Part shown: positions 22,922-34,309 of the stretch, one piece after another
Position numbering within the stretch: the first letter of the stretch is position 1
Layout: each line of letters begins with the position of its first letter
Origin: Escallonia rubra
Taxonomy: Eukaryota; Streptophyta; Magnoliopsida; Escalloniales; Escalloniaceae
Direction: 5' to 3'
Assembly: GCA_033065855.1 (NCBI GenBank)
Contig: JAVXUO010001427.1
Location: 124,001-188,000 of the forward strand
DNA: 64,000 nucleotides
Position numbers and translations under genes: made by a program
The notes under the pieces: generated by a model
Told to the model about the DNA's origin: nothing
What the model saw: only the letters and a program-made list of their open reading frames with translations
The model's database searches: none

Positions 22922-23295
22922 GGCTCTATTTGACAACACTCTTTTTTTTCAGTTTAAAAAAAAATAAAAAAAATAACGAGCAGTTTAATTTTTTGTCTTA
23001 AAATTTTTTTTTTACAAAAATAAGTTGATATTTAATAACCCAGTTTTTATTTTGTGGCGGTGGCTGGTGACTGGTGGCTAGTGGCTGCCGGCGGCTGACG
23101 GTGGTCGCCTGAGGTGGCTGCCGGCGGTGGGAGGGTGGTGGTGGTCTCAAAAAAAAAAAAAAACTCATTTTTGGAGTTTTTTTTCTTCTTCTTAAGTTTT
23201 AAAACTGATTTTTTATACTTTAGAAAAAAAAAATGTTTACCAAAGGCAACTTTTTTTTTTCAGTTTCCAAAATTGAAAAAAAAAGAGTGTGGGCC
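22922..23295. mobile_element. Tourist-like MITE, unit B copy
   Basis: This is the same insertion as 9076-9445, with TAA on both sides (22919-22921 and 23296-23298) and the left end GGCTCTATTTGACA. The right end has lost bases and now reads GAGTGTGGGCC, so its inverted repeat is broken. The same site in both units shows insertion before the large duplication. Confidence 0.7.
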
Positions 23296-25659
23296 TAAGA
23301 CTTGGATGTCCATATTTAATTAAAATGTGTTGTGAGTTTGAAGTGATTTTGCCCATGTGGTTTCTCTAACTGGACTACTATCAAGTGGTGTGAAGATATA
23401 AGTTCCGCATCAAGTAAATAACAATTAATATCTTAATGTATAAATTTTGTGAGCCTCTTTCTTAATTACTAAATATCAAATTGTTTAGAGTATAATTCAT
23501 TATCATGGCAGTAGAGCGAGCCCGATAAACTATGTAAACAATTAAAAACTAAATTCACCGCCTCCCGTCCGCGTGTTAAGCCCACATACAAAAAATCACA
23601 TGATGGAGCATGTTGAAGATATAAATTTTCACACTGAATGAATAATTATTAAATTTAGTATACAAATTATTAAGCATGATAACATTGTTGGGCCCATTCT
23701 CTAACATTTTAAGCTTTTAGAGTAGATGATAACTTAACACAAATCTTGTACGCTTCTTGTACCAACATTCCGGCAACCAAGGAAAATGATTTTCCAAGGA
23801 AGCTTCTTAGAGGCATTATCAGTAAGATTCAAATGCACGTTTATATTTTACATTATATTGTACCAACTATCTGTTACAGTATTATTTCTTTTTAAAGTCC
23901 TATGTTGTAAGCCGTATTCAAGCAACAAGATCCTATTTTTTGTAAGTAAATTGAGTCGCACGTCATTATATGTTAAGTGCCGGCCAGTGGCATTCACTCC
24001 CATCTTCTTTTACCTAATCACTTGAAAGAGTGAAATAATTATTAAATCTTCGTTATTTCGATATTAAGTACCGGTTTACGAGTTTCGTATGCTTAAAACT
24101 ATGGTAACCTAGACGATTAAATACCGAGTCATTCTTGATTCATTAGATATTTTATTAATATATTTCTGCTTCACTAACAAAAAATTTCAACCAATTTCCT
24201 ATTTTAAAAAACTGCTTAAGTCGAATAATTTTCGAATATCGAATTTGTCGGATGGACACGGGTGATCCCAACTCAGTCGGCCCATAGTCAGTGGCTGTTT
24301 TAGTTTATTATTATGGTTACTTGACTCAGTGGGCAAAATCGGGCTTGGTCCAATGTCCAAAAGAATAGGGCCAATCGGCCCATAGCTCAGCCCAAGAAGG
24401 CTTTTGCTAACGGACTACAGGCCGGAGCCTAACTTAGCCGGAGCCAATCTGACTTTGCACAGCTGCGGTGATCCAGAGATCTAGTAAGTGGATCCAAATT
24501 AGTTTTTAAATATTTTCACTCACGAAATACTATGATTTTCGGACCAACGAGACAAATAGAATCAAAAAGAAAAAAACAAATTTGGGTGTAAACGGCGCAA
24601 CATTCCCGTTCTTACTTTTATTTTGCAGTTTCACGCTTTAAATGACAAATACGCGTCAACTTTGTCTTTTTTATACTCTCGCTATCGCTTTCGCTTTTAC
24701 TTTCGCTTTAACTCTCCCTCGTAATTGCTCTCAACGAACTGATAACCTAACTTACTATTATTCCGTTCGATAACTACGAAAATCATCTCTATGTATGCAC
24801 GCCACGGCCCTCGAAACCATTTGTACCCCAAGAACAACTTACGTACGCGGAGTCTTCATAACCAAAGGACTCTGTCATCGCATAGCAAACGCTGCGAGCA
24901 ATAGTTTGAACAGCTAAGAAAGACTTCAGCTTCTAATGGCATCCAATGATAGACGACTTCACCTACCGGCTTGGATCAAGCCTTTCTAGAAACAATCTTT
25001 TCATTTGACTTCTGAGGCATCTCTTTGCCTCAGCATCTCGTGTTGACTTCGTCATGGTCCATCTACACTCAGTACGTGTACACATATAAGAAATGAACTT
25101 GTTAAGACTTGTTGGAGTGTCTCCAAATTTAATATGTGGTATGAGTTTGAAGTATTTTGTCCACATAGTTTCGCTATAAGACTAACATCAAGTGGTGTGA
25201 AGTGGTGAACGGGTTCATTTGACCGAGTATACGTTGAGATATGAATCTGACTGATAATTTAAGAATGGGTATATTTTTCCTTCTTGTCAAATGTCAATTA
25301 GTTTTTAATATGATATTTTTTTATGGTATCAGAGTGGATTAATTTGGGCCCGATAAATAATTCAAAAATTAAATTCACTGCCTCCCAACCACGTGCTAGG
25401 CTCATGTTGAGAAATAAGTTTCATATCGGTCAAATAATGATAAAAAAAAAAAAACTCACTCTACACAAACTCTGTAGGCCTTTTCCTTTGTTTTTAATTG
25501 GTCGAGTAGGCATATATACGTCTCTTTTACGTTTCAATCGGTCACGTAAGGAAAGCGACAAAGGAATTGTTTTTAAATGGTCAAGTAGGCATATATACGT
25601 CTCTTTTACGTTTCAATCGGTCACGTAAGGAAAGCGACAAAGGAAAACGTAAGGAAATT

Positions 25660-27870
25660 AGGGGGCTTCAGTTCGGTCAAGAGGGTTGGAAGACTTCGAT
25701 TTGTGTGTTTCGCTTTATCTTAGCAACCAAGGAAAATGATTTTCCTACGAAGCTCTGTTCGTCGTGAAGAAATTAAACTTTTCCTTCGATGTTATAACGT
25801 AAAAAAAGGTTTTAGCTACGATCTACGTAATGAGAATAGCCTTCAAATCTCTCATATAGTAGCTGATAATCATTAGTACTAAAAGCGTTAAATACTCTCA
25901 TTTGTTGCTAAAAGTGGTCGGACTGCATTTACTGCCACTAGTGTGGATGCTGGGAGTTGGGCTGTTCATGACTCCCTCCACACACTCATCACCTCATGAG
26001 ATGTTCCCCCACCCTTTTTGATTCTTTACAATAAGAATCCTTTCAGCATAAATCAGTGTTAGTTTCTTGTCAACGTTTCCGCTTAGTTTTTTATTTAAAT
26101 ATAATTATTTCGAGTTGTATATATATTATCTTATATCGATTGTAAATCAGGGTTAATTGTCGTTAATTTTCTTATGGTGTGATATTTCACATCGGATGTG
26201 TAATGTTTTTTTACTGGTCTTATAAGACCCTACATCCCTACCCATGAACTCATGAGTACCTTCTATGATAGAATTTTGAGGAAAGAATTACCCTATGATG
26301 GGACTCTGGACCGGTTAGTTACATATGGTAGAACATGTAATGCACTTTATTGACATGGAAAAGTTATTTGCGTTATTGAAAAGATTTTTATGCCGTAATT
26401 GCAAAGCGAGATAGTTTAAATCAATCTTTTGGTGCTTAATTATAGAGGTCTTATTAATAAAAGAATGATATTGTAAAATTGTTAATTATTTCTTTTATAG
26501 TCAAAGACGATGTAGAGAGTCGTAACTCATAAGGTTGCAAGCATGCATGTATTCAAGTTCTAGATTTAGAGAGTCGTAACTCATAAGGTTGCAAGCATGC
26601 ATGTATTCAAGTTCTAGATTTAGATCTCGTTTTTATAAGGATTTATTTATCGAGGCTTGTAGCATGTTAATGAAATTGCTTGTGCTTCGCAAGAGATCGA
26701 CCAAGTGTAGCCATATTCTAATCTTTTGAGAAAACGACAAACACTATCAATAATTCCTTTTATAGCATAGCAAGATAAATAACTTTGCTTTTTTTTTTTC
26801 TTCAGAAAAACTAAATGAAAATTTCAGAGTGGGAAACAAGTGATTTTTTCTATAAACATATATGCTACTCTGTATTAAATTTTAATGGTTATTCAAGAGG
26901 AGAACCTTTTATTACCACATTCGACTAGTAATACATGATACAGAAGCACTTGAATATAACAAATTTTGGTAAAATCTAAACTCAATAGTAAATGGATCAA
27001 ATAACGACTTTCGAGAGCTAAAAAGAAAGGGATTTTTTATATACAAAACAACACTTTATTTTTCTAGAAAATGCAAATGAGCATCGAGAAAAGAAGCATG
27101 TTTTTTGTGGAGATTCCGCTCCCGCGCAAATTAAAGAAATTTGGGTATTTCACTATTTTGAATGTGATTGATCTTCTTACTGGTTTTTTTTTTCTTTTTT
27201 TCTTTTTGGGTCGTTCAAAATTCAAAACGTTAAATTTTGGACTTGGCTTTGTGAGATTTATTAAAGGAACAAACTTTGGCTCCTATTCGGGTTGTAGGAA
27301 TCCTTCTCCAATCCCGTACATAGTGACAATTAAACACCATTGAATTGCGTGGGAGCGCCACCTTGCAAGTCACAGCTGGTGCAGTGACTCGCCGGTCAAC
27401 TGGACGGTCACCGTGGTTGACTTTGCCTTCTAGAATTTGGAAAACAACAATTTGAGGCTGGCATTTGTGAGCTTGTCCTTGTCCAGCTCCGTATTAAATG
27501 AGACTTTAAATCAACTAAATCTTATTTCACTGGCTTTAGATCTCTTGTTTTAATTTTGCATTGTCATGTGGGACTGCCTGTATTTAAACCACAGGCTTGA
27601 AATACTAACACATAGAGCTCGAAATCGAGCAAAAACTTGAGATGTAACGACATTTAGAGATAACGCTAGTTGGGCTGAGCTGAGCCAGAATATGCATTTT
27701 AATGTCAACAAAATCACGACCAAACTTAGTTCCTTGAGTTCAACTCTTGGCAAATGTTCCAATTTTCTTGACTATTTTTGTTTTTTCCAGTTAAATTCAC
27801 GTGCCATAACCGGTAACTATTATGGGCTATATATAACAACTACAGAGTACTTTGATATACTAATTAATGA
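25660..27870. other. Gene-free stretch of unit B
   Basis: The counterpart of 11810-13950. It is AT-rich, holds the 54-bp doublet (26514, 26568), and no coding frame is conserved between the two copies. Confidence 0.5.
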
Positions 27871-27889
27871 AAAACAAAATCACATGTAG

Positions 27890-28340
27890 CGTCCTATCTG
27901 CTTACAAAACTTGGATACCCCCAAGGGGCCCAACCTTTAGCTCAATGCTAAGTTTTATAAGGAGACAATTTGACTTTATCTCTTCAATGTGGGATATTTT
28001 TTTCCTTTCAAGTTGAACCACCAACTTTAACTTCAATTTTCTCATTCACCTTCCATTTGTTTTAAACATATGAATATATCATGATCATTTATTCCAATAG
28101 ATGAGCATGAATTAATTTGTTCATAACCAAAATATGGTTTGGAACCCATTTAAAAATTGAGTCAAAGTTGCTTCTCACAATGGGTTTAAAACCCAATTCC
28201 AACAGAGAGATGGAGTGGTCAGCAAGAGGAGGGGAGAGCGGGGGAGAGAGAGAGAGAGCGGTTATTGGAGAAAGGGCAAATATAAAAATTTATGAAACTT
28301 TTATTTTAAACGAGGAAAGCGAGGAATAACATCGCGACTG
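27890..28340. other. Locally divergent segment of unit B
   Basis: Compared with A 17183-17590, this stretch shows clearly more substitutions and indels than its neighbours; for example B has GTTGCTTCTCACAATGGG near 28167 where A has a gap. Flanking sequence on both sides is nearly identical. It adjoins the point where the 3.1 kb of A is missing. No gene was seen. Confidence 0.6.
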
Positions 28341-28439
28341 CTAAAAAAAAAAGGAGACAGGTCGATATTTTTGGAATGGATGGAATATGCGTTTCTATTA
28401 TTCTAACAAAAATTATGTTACCAAGAAACAATAGCCCAA

Positions 28440-28866
28440 GTATTATAATCTGCGGTTGACTTGGCAATAGCACACAGTGGTCGTGCCAGTGTGTGTATGT
28501 CAAAGTCTGCAATTTGAAAGTCACGGCGCCGACTTCATCTCTCCTCGTTACGGTCTGCTCTCTGTTCCTCATTTTGACCACACCACTTGGCAAGGAAAGA
28601 GACCCAGACCCTGAAACTTGAGTCAGAAAGAAGGAAAAACGAGGTTTTGACGAACGGGAGAGAGCTTCCCGACCACGCCACGGAAGACCCCCCTTTTGAG
28701 GAAATCACAGAGTGATTTTCTTTGGGCTCTCTTTCTTGCTGGTTTCACAGGTTCCTTCCATTTCAGCTCAGCTTTATATATACGTTTACGGGTCTGCACG
28801 GGCCTCAGATATACTTAGCTGCGTGATATTTGCCTACCCAGATCCTCAAATTCGCTTGTCAGAAAG
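28440..28866 (+). promoter_or_regulatory. Promoter and leader exon of the intact EDR4-like gene
   Basis: The TATATATA box is at 28775-28782. The leader exon ends at 28866 before GTAAAG, and its intron runs to 29885 (TTTTGCAG). W-box words TTGACT (28456-28461) and TTGACC (28574-28579) lie upstream. The layout matches copy A except for about 58 extra bases in the intron near 29295. Confidence 0.6.
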
Positions 28867-29957
28867 GTAAAGCTCTTTTCAGCAAGTATAATGAACATAA
28901 ATTTGGTGGTCTGATCTGATTATTCTCTCAATTTTACTGTTTTTTCTTATGGCTTCATTTGATCATTAGTTTGTAATGCTGTTTGCTTTGTTTATTTCGA
29001 CACCTTATTGGGTCTCCATTTCTGTTTCTTTTATACATTGGGTTTATTTTTTCAGTTGCTGATTTTGCTGTTATAATCTTGTTCTAAATTCTTTGTTATT
29101 TAGTAACAGAAATCAGGTTTTTTTTTTTTTCAGTGAAGAATATGGTAAATACAAAAACGAACTTTCTTTTTCCGTTTGTTTTTCAATTTACTGTTTGATT
29201 GCCATGTGGGCTCACCAGTTTCCGATCTCTATATATCAAGAACAATTATACTTCATGTTCTTGTATGTGTATCCGAGAGATCTTATGGTGATATTGTACT
29301 CTGATATGTATTTGCACTTCAGATTAATAACGTTGACATTTGCTCTTTCTTTTTGCTATTTGTAGCTCATCGAGTGATTCAATTAGCGCTTGGCTTTGCA
29401 CTGTCGCATTCAGAGTGCATTTAATTGAGAAATTGCTTTAAGGTGTTTGTGGTACCAAACTATCTATTCGGGCAGAAGAATTCTACTGCTCTACATGTGA
29501 AACTAAGCTTAACGTGACACTTGCAATGAGAGAGCTAGTTGCACGCTCTGATTTGGCGCTGCTATTGTCGAAAGTCTCAGTTTGTTGTATTTGAATAATA
29601 AAGAAAGTATACTGTTTTGGTGGCCAGACATGTTTTCAAGAAATTGATATGCATAATCCTGCGGCTTATCGGTTTAGTTTTTCTGCAACTGAATTTCTGG
29701 GAGGATGAGTATGTTAATGCCTCATGGAAGTCAGTATAAGTCTTGTAAACTTAACTTTTCCTATCTATAGTTAATATCATCATATTCTGTTTGACCAGCG
29801 TTGTATTGTAACTTTGCAATGAGTCAAAAGCTTTCTTGTGTTATTTGGTACATGAACGCATGTTGATCTTTCTATACTTTTGCAGGTAGTAGAATATGGG
29901 TATAGTTCGTGTCACTAGCCCAATATAACTTGGTTCATATCAGATAATTTGTGGGAC

Positions 29958-32900
29958 ATGAGTCATATGACCAGTCAGATGAATACTAAGGTTCGACTGG
30001 TTAAATGTCCAAGATGCAATCGGATTCTTCCAGAGTTGGCAGAGGTTCCCATTTACAGCTGTGGAGGATGTGGCGCATTCCTTCAAGGTAATAACACTAG
30101 TATGTTTACCACAATTGACAATCAATTACTGCACTAGATAATCTGCTATTGTCAAAACACATGAATGTTATAGTATATTATCAGCTACGTTGTTAAAGAG
30201 GGTGGGGTTCAGTCTAGGATATGTCATTGTATAGTTTGAGTTAACCATGCAATATTGAATACTTGCTCACTTCAATTCGAAGGACCTTAAGGCCAACCAT
30301 TTGGGCACCTGACATGGACTACGTTTCATAATTTTTTAATGACGGGAGTAAGGCACATAACCACTCCTTGTCTGCTTGGCTTGGACATCTTTCTACTGTT
30401 GGAGCTGCAGGAGCCTTGCTAATGCTTATTGGTTGTTGATTTGCAGAATTACATTTGATCTACTTAATATTTATAACTAATAGATGTATATTCCACAGCT
30501 CTGTTAAATTGCCTATTTTTCTCTATACAGCTAAAGTTAGAAAAAACCAATCCCAAGACCTAGGATCACGAATACATGAAGCAGATTCTAGCCAGAACAA
30601 TGAAGTGGAGCATGTCTCTGAAGAGAGAGAAGCTAGCATCTTAAATCAACGAGCAACTATCCCTTCCATTGAGGAACCTGCACTGCACAAAAGCATTGGA
30701 AGGGATAACAAAAGAGAGGACCTTGGTGATGAATTTCGAAGCTCAATTGAGCTTACTTCTCATGAGGATGCAGATTCATCACCAGAAGTCAGAGCAAATA
30801 TAGCACCTGATGGAGATAATGGTCCTCTGAACCCATATGAGATAAGGGATCACTGTGATTCTAGGGATGGCAAAAGGGAGCGGGTTGATGTTGAACTTGA
30901 TAGCTCAGCTGAGCTTACTTCTCATGAGGATGCAGATTCATCACCAGAAGTCAGAGCAAATATAGCACCTGATAGAGATAATGGTCCTCTGGACCCATAT
31001 GGGATAAGGGATCACTGTGATTCTAGGGATAGCAAAAGGGAGCGGGTTGATGTTGAACTTGATAGCTCAGCTGAGCTTACTTCTCATGAGGATGCAGAGT
31101 CTTCACCAGAAGCCAGAGCACATATGGCACTTGATGAAGATAATGGTCCTCTGGACCAAGACAAAATAAGTGATCAGAATGATTTTGGAAGAAACAGCAG
31201 GGAGCATCCAGGAGACATAAACTTCAGCGACGAAGTGTTGCCATCAAAGCTTAATCAAAACAAGTCATCATCGTCATCACCAGGAGCTGGAGCATATGAG
31301 AACGAAGAGTCACCAACGTGGTCACCAGAAGCTGAAGTGCATGAGAATGAGGAATTGTCGTTGTCACCAGGAGCTGCTGCACTTGAGAACGAATCATGTT
31401 CCCCAGGAGGTGGAGCCGATGGGAAATCGTCGTTGTCTTTCTCACCAAAAGCAGGAGCACATGTGATCAAGTTGTCCTCATTTTCAGCTGGAGCACGACC
31501 AAATGAGATTGAAGATTCATCCTCATTGTCATCTGGAGAGGGGAATGAAAGCAAAGACTCGTCGAATAATAGGGATGAAAATGAGTTTGAAGACTACACT
31601 ATAGAGCGGCCTGGTAATATGGATCTTTCGAATGAAGTTTCTTCATCCAGAGAGCTTCCTCGTCTTGAGATTGAAGAGCCATCGCAAGTAGCTGGAGGAG
31701 ATACAGAAGTCTATGAGGGTTTGTCGAGTCGTTTCATCCATCGGATTTCGAGTGCAGAAAACTTGGAGTGTCCGGGGCCAAAGGACACAATTACTAGTAC
31801 TCACAGGACCTTGGGGGGGCGTGTTTCGGCGGAAAACGTTGTACATCCGTACAAGGAAGAGAGGAAGCAATCTCAAAGTAATACTGACTTGCGAGGTATA
31901 AGGCCAAAGGATTCAATCACCACAGCTGGGTCATTTGGAGAGAGCATTTTATCGGAGGATCTCATGTCTCCTTACAAGCAAGGGATGAAGCCATCTCAGA
32001 GTATTCAAGGTTTTAATCGAATAAGCTCAGAAGATACGTTGGCCAATTCACTGCGCAACAACCCCAGCTCCAAGTCTCATGTTGCAGTTGAAGCTATGAC
32101 TAAATCTCCGACCACCAGAAGCTACTATGCTTATGACGGTAGCGCATCTTCTTGTAATGAAACTGACGATCCAGTCTCAGACCAGCACTTCCACCGGTTG
32201 AAAAGAAATTTTAAGAATGCGGACTTTGTTAGCACCAAAGGATTACCCAAAAGGGATGGATTTATGGTGAACAGTGAGTCAGAAATGCAATATCGAGCAA
32301 TTAATTCCTTGTCAACTTTGCCAGGGAAGAATCATCATGCCACAAAAGGGAGACATGTATTTCCTGAATCCACAAGACATGGGTTTCCAGTTAGAAGTAC
32401 GATGAGACGGGGGACAATTGAGCACGTATCTAAGCTGCCTTTCTCACAAGCTGGCCACAGAAGTGGTAGCCCTTCAAGTTATGGACGCAACGAATTCCAC
32501 ACCAGCCGTCATTCACCTGGCAGGCCCGAGTATGTTGATTCAGATAAAATGGAACTTTTGAGGATGGTCTATGAACTGCAAGATCAGCTTGACAGGACAT
32601 ATGTTTCGGAAGGGAAGACTAGTGAGAGGGTTTCTCCACGACTCGCTCACTTGGCAGCAGAGAGGGAAAGATATCGTGATTTAAATTATGCCAGGGCCCC
32701 CGAAAGATACAGTGAAGGAGTGAGTTGGTCCCAACAATCTAAATACCCGCCGCGAAAGGCTTTCTCAGGGGAGACCTCGCACTGTCGACGCAGTGCTGAT
32801 TGCCCCTGCTTGCGCTGCTATCCCCACGTGTGGCATTGCTCTGCGCAGCTGCCTCCACATGTCACTAGCTGTGAAAAAGAGCATCATATGGGCCATCCCG

Positions 32901-33691
32901 GCCACAATTATTACAGTGCCTACTGTTCTGGTTCCTCAAGTCCTCGGCATTATGCAGGCTCCGCGTTTTCCTTGTGGAGTCGAGACGCAAAAGCTGACGA
33001 TCAACGGCTTAAAGATCGCGAGGTGAAAAAGTTGTATGCAAGTGAGAAATGTCACTTAAAGAGGCAGCATCTCCGGCCTATAGCAGGTGGAGCCCCTATC
33101 GTTACTTGTTATCGATGCTTGGAACTGCTGCAGCTGCCAGCAGATTTTCTCGTCTTTAAAAGGAGATGCCATCGGCTAAAATGCGGCGCTTGTTCAGAGG
33201 TATTGAAGTTTTCATTTCAAAATAGTAGTGTGGTTCCATATATTCCTGATGCCATAGCCCCTCCACCCAGTGAGGTTGATGACTATACCGATACGACCAA
33301 GAACAGGAATTTTGCATCAGCATCTCGTGTACATGCTGAACCCGTGTCGTGTTCTGATGATTTCGGCCAATCTTTCTGTATAAGTTGTTCCACCGAAGAC
33401 GATCCTTCTCCTCCGTTTCACACCCTCGGAAGGAACGCAAACGATAGAAAGATGTCATCCGGGAGTTCTTTCGATCCCATTGACGAGAGAAAGACGGCTT
33501 ATCCCCACGGGTATCAGAACAAATACAAGGCTCCTGTCAAAAGATTTGATTCTGCCAGTGCTTCATCCGTGATGTCCAAAAAGGAGAGAGTGTCTTCAGA
33601 AATCGAGGAACTGCCACCAACAGGTTCGCCACTCCACCGGCTTATGGGTTATTCTTCCCCAAGCAAGGTGATAAGGAGATCAGATGAGTGA
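29958..33691 (+). CDS. EDR4: EDR4-like protein (ENHANCED DISEASE RESISTANCE 4, DUF3133)
   Basis: The coding exons 29958-30087 and 30531-33691 are joined in phase 1 and give about 1096 aa. An N-terminal zinc ribbon has Cys 17, 20, 35 and 38 (CPRC, CGGC). Three 54-aa acidic repeats span residues 114-275. A Ser/Glu-rich stretch with degenerate SPxA repeats follows, then a short coiled-coil helix near 717 (LLRMVYELQDQLDRT). A Cys/His-rich stretch (CPCLRC) and the family's second Cys-rich domain (CYRCLELLQLPADF through CGACSEVLKFSF, about 895-945) complete it. Arabidopsis EDR4 is a negative regulator of salicylate-dependent powdery mildew resistance that acts with EDR1 and clathrin at infection sites. 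This protein seems longer than the Arabidopsis one, mostly in the disordered middle. It ends tail to tail with the ABC1K9-like gene. Confidence 0.9.
30740..31225 (+). repeat. Three 162-bp coding repeats in EDR4
   Basis: Tandem 54-codon units at 30740-30901, 30902-31063 and 31064-31225. The first two are nearly identical (SSxELTSHEDADSSPEVRAN) and the third has diverged in its second half. The same three units occur in copy A at 19939-20424. Confidence 0.9.
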
Positions 33692-33962
33692 GTCTGGTAG
33701 TGTACAGATACGGGGGCTCTGATGATTTTATTTTATGTCTTGAACGAGAGAGAAGGTTTCGTCTAGCTATTCTTGTATTATTCCTTTTTCTCTTGTGAGT
33801 ATATGAGTAGGTATATTACATTATATCTAAGTACAGGTGATTAAATCTGAAATGAAGCCGCCATATTGTACAGTGGATTGCCAAGTTGAATACTGTATGT
33901 ATGCCTCCCTCTTCATAAGAAATGAGTCTTGTATGATTTGTTTTTTCTGAATCTCTCTCTCT

Positions 33963-33994
<32 letters not shown>

Positions 33995-34309
33995 GTAGTG
34001 GTAACATGGCATTCTGGCGCTTGTAACATAAAGATTATATGAGCCATCTGCCTCGAAACGCCGGTAGACTAATACGTAATTAAAGCACAAGGAGTGCAGT
34101 TAAGGAGTAGAACTATAAGATTCAAAGGGCGATGCTTCTTCAAGACGAGAAGACATTGAACACCCAAATATGATTTATATGGTAGAATTTTTACTGTGGA
34201 TTCCAAAGCATTCTTAGAGGTATATAATTAATATTTACAACATGAGAATAAAGGTGAATAAGTAATCTATCAACAGTGTTTCATCGCCGCAATTCTATCT
34301 GAACAGCTT
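33692..34309. other. Convergent intergenic region EDR4 / ABC1K9
   Basis: About 620 bp separates the two stop codons and holds both 3' UTRs. It contains the microsatellite at 33952-33994. No other gene was seen. Confidence 0.7.
33952..33994. repeat. Compound (CT)n(AC)n microsatellite
   Basis: About 7 CT units (33952-33966) run directly into about 14 AC units (33967-33994). It sits in the EDR4 3' flank. Confidence 0.95.

Larger units (their letters stand above)
20929..31729. repeat. Large tandem duplication, unit B (10.8 kb)
   Basis: This is the second copy of the unit starting at 7136. The join is at 20928/20929, where EDR4 coding text (TTGTCGAGT) meets AGCAAGGCAATTTG; the uninterrupted parent of the left side is at 31721-31730 (TTGTCGAGTC) and of the right side at 7131-7145. 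No shared bases are seen at the join. Unit B repeats array units U3-U5, the MITE, the 79-bp and 54-bp doublets and the EDR4 promoter. It lacks the 3.1 kb of A and has a private 62-bp doublet at 21199. Confidence 0.93.

Noticed and set aside
30455..30530. Alternative start of the EDR4 large exon at an upstream in-frame codon
   Set aside because: That stretch is intron sequence ending in CTATACAG. Splicing from 30087 restores the family zinc ribbon, and copy A has the same arrangement.
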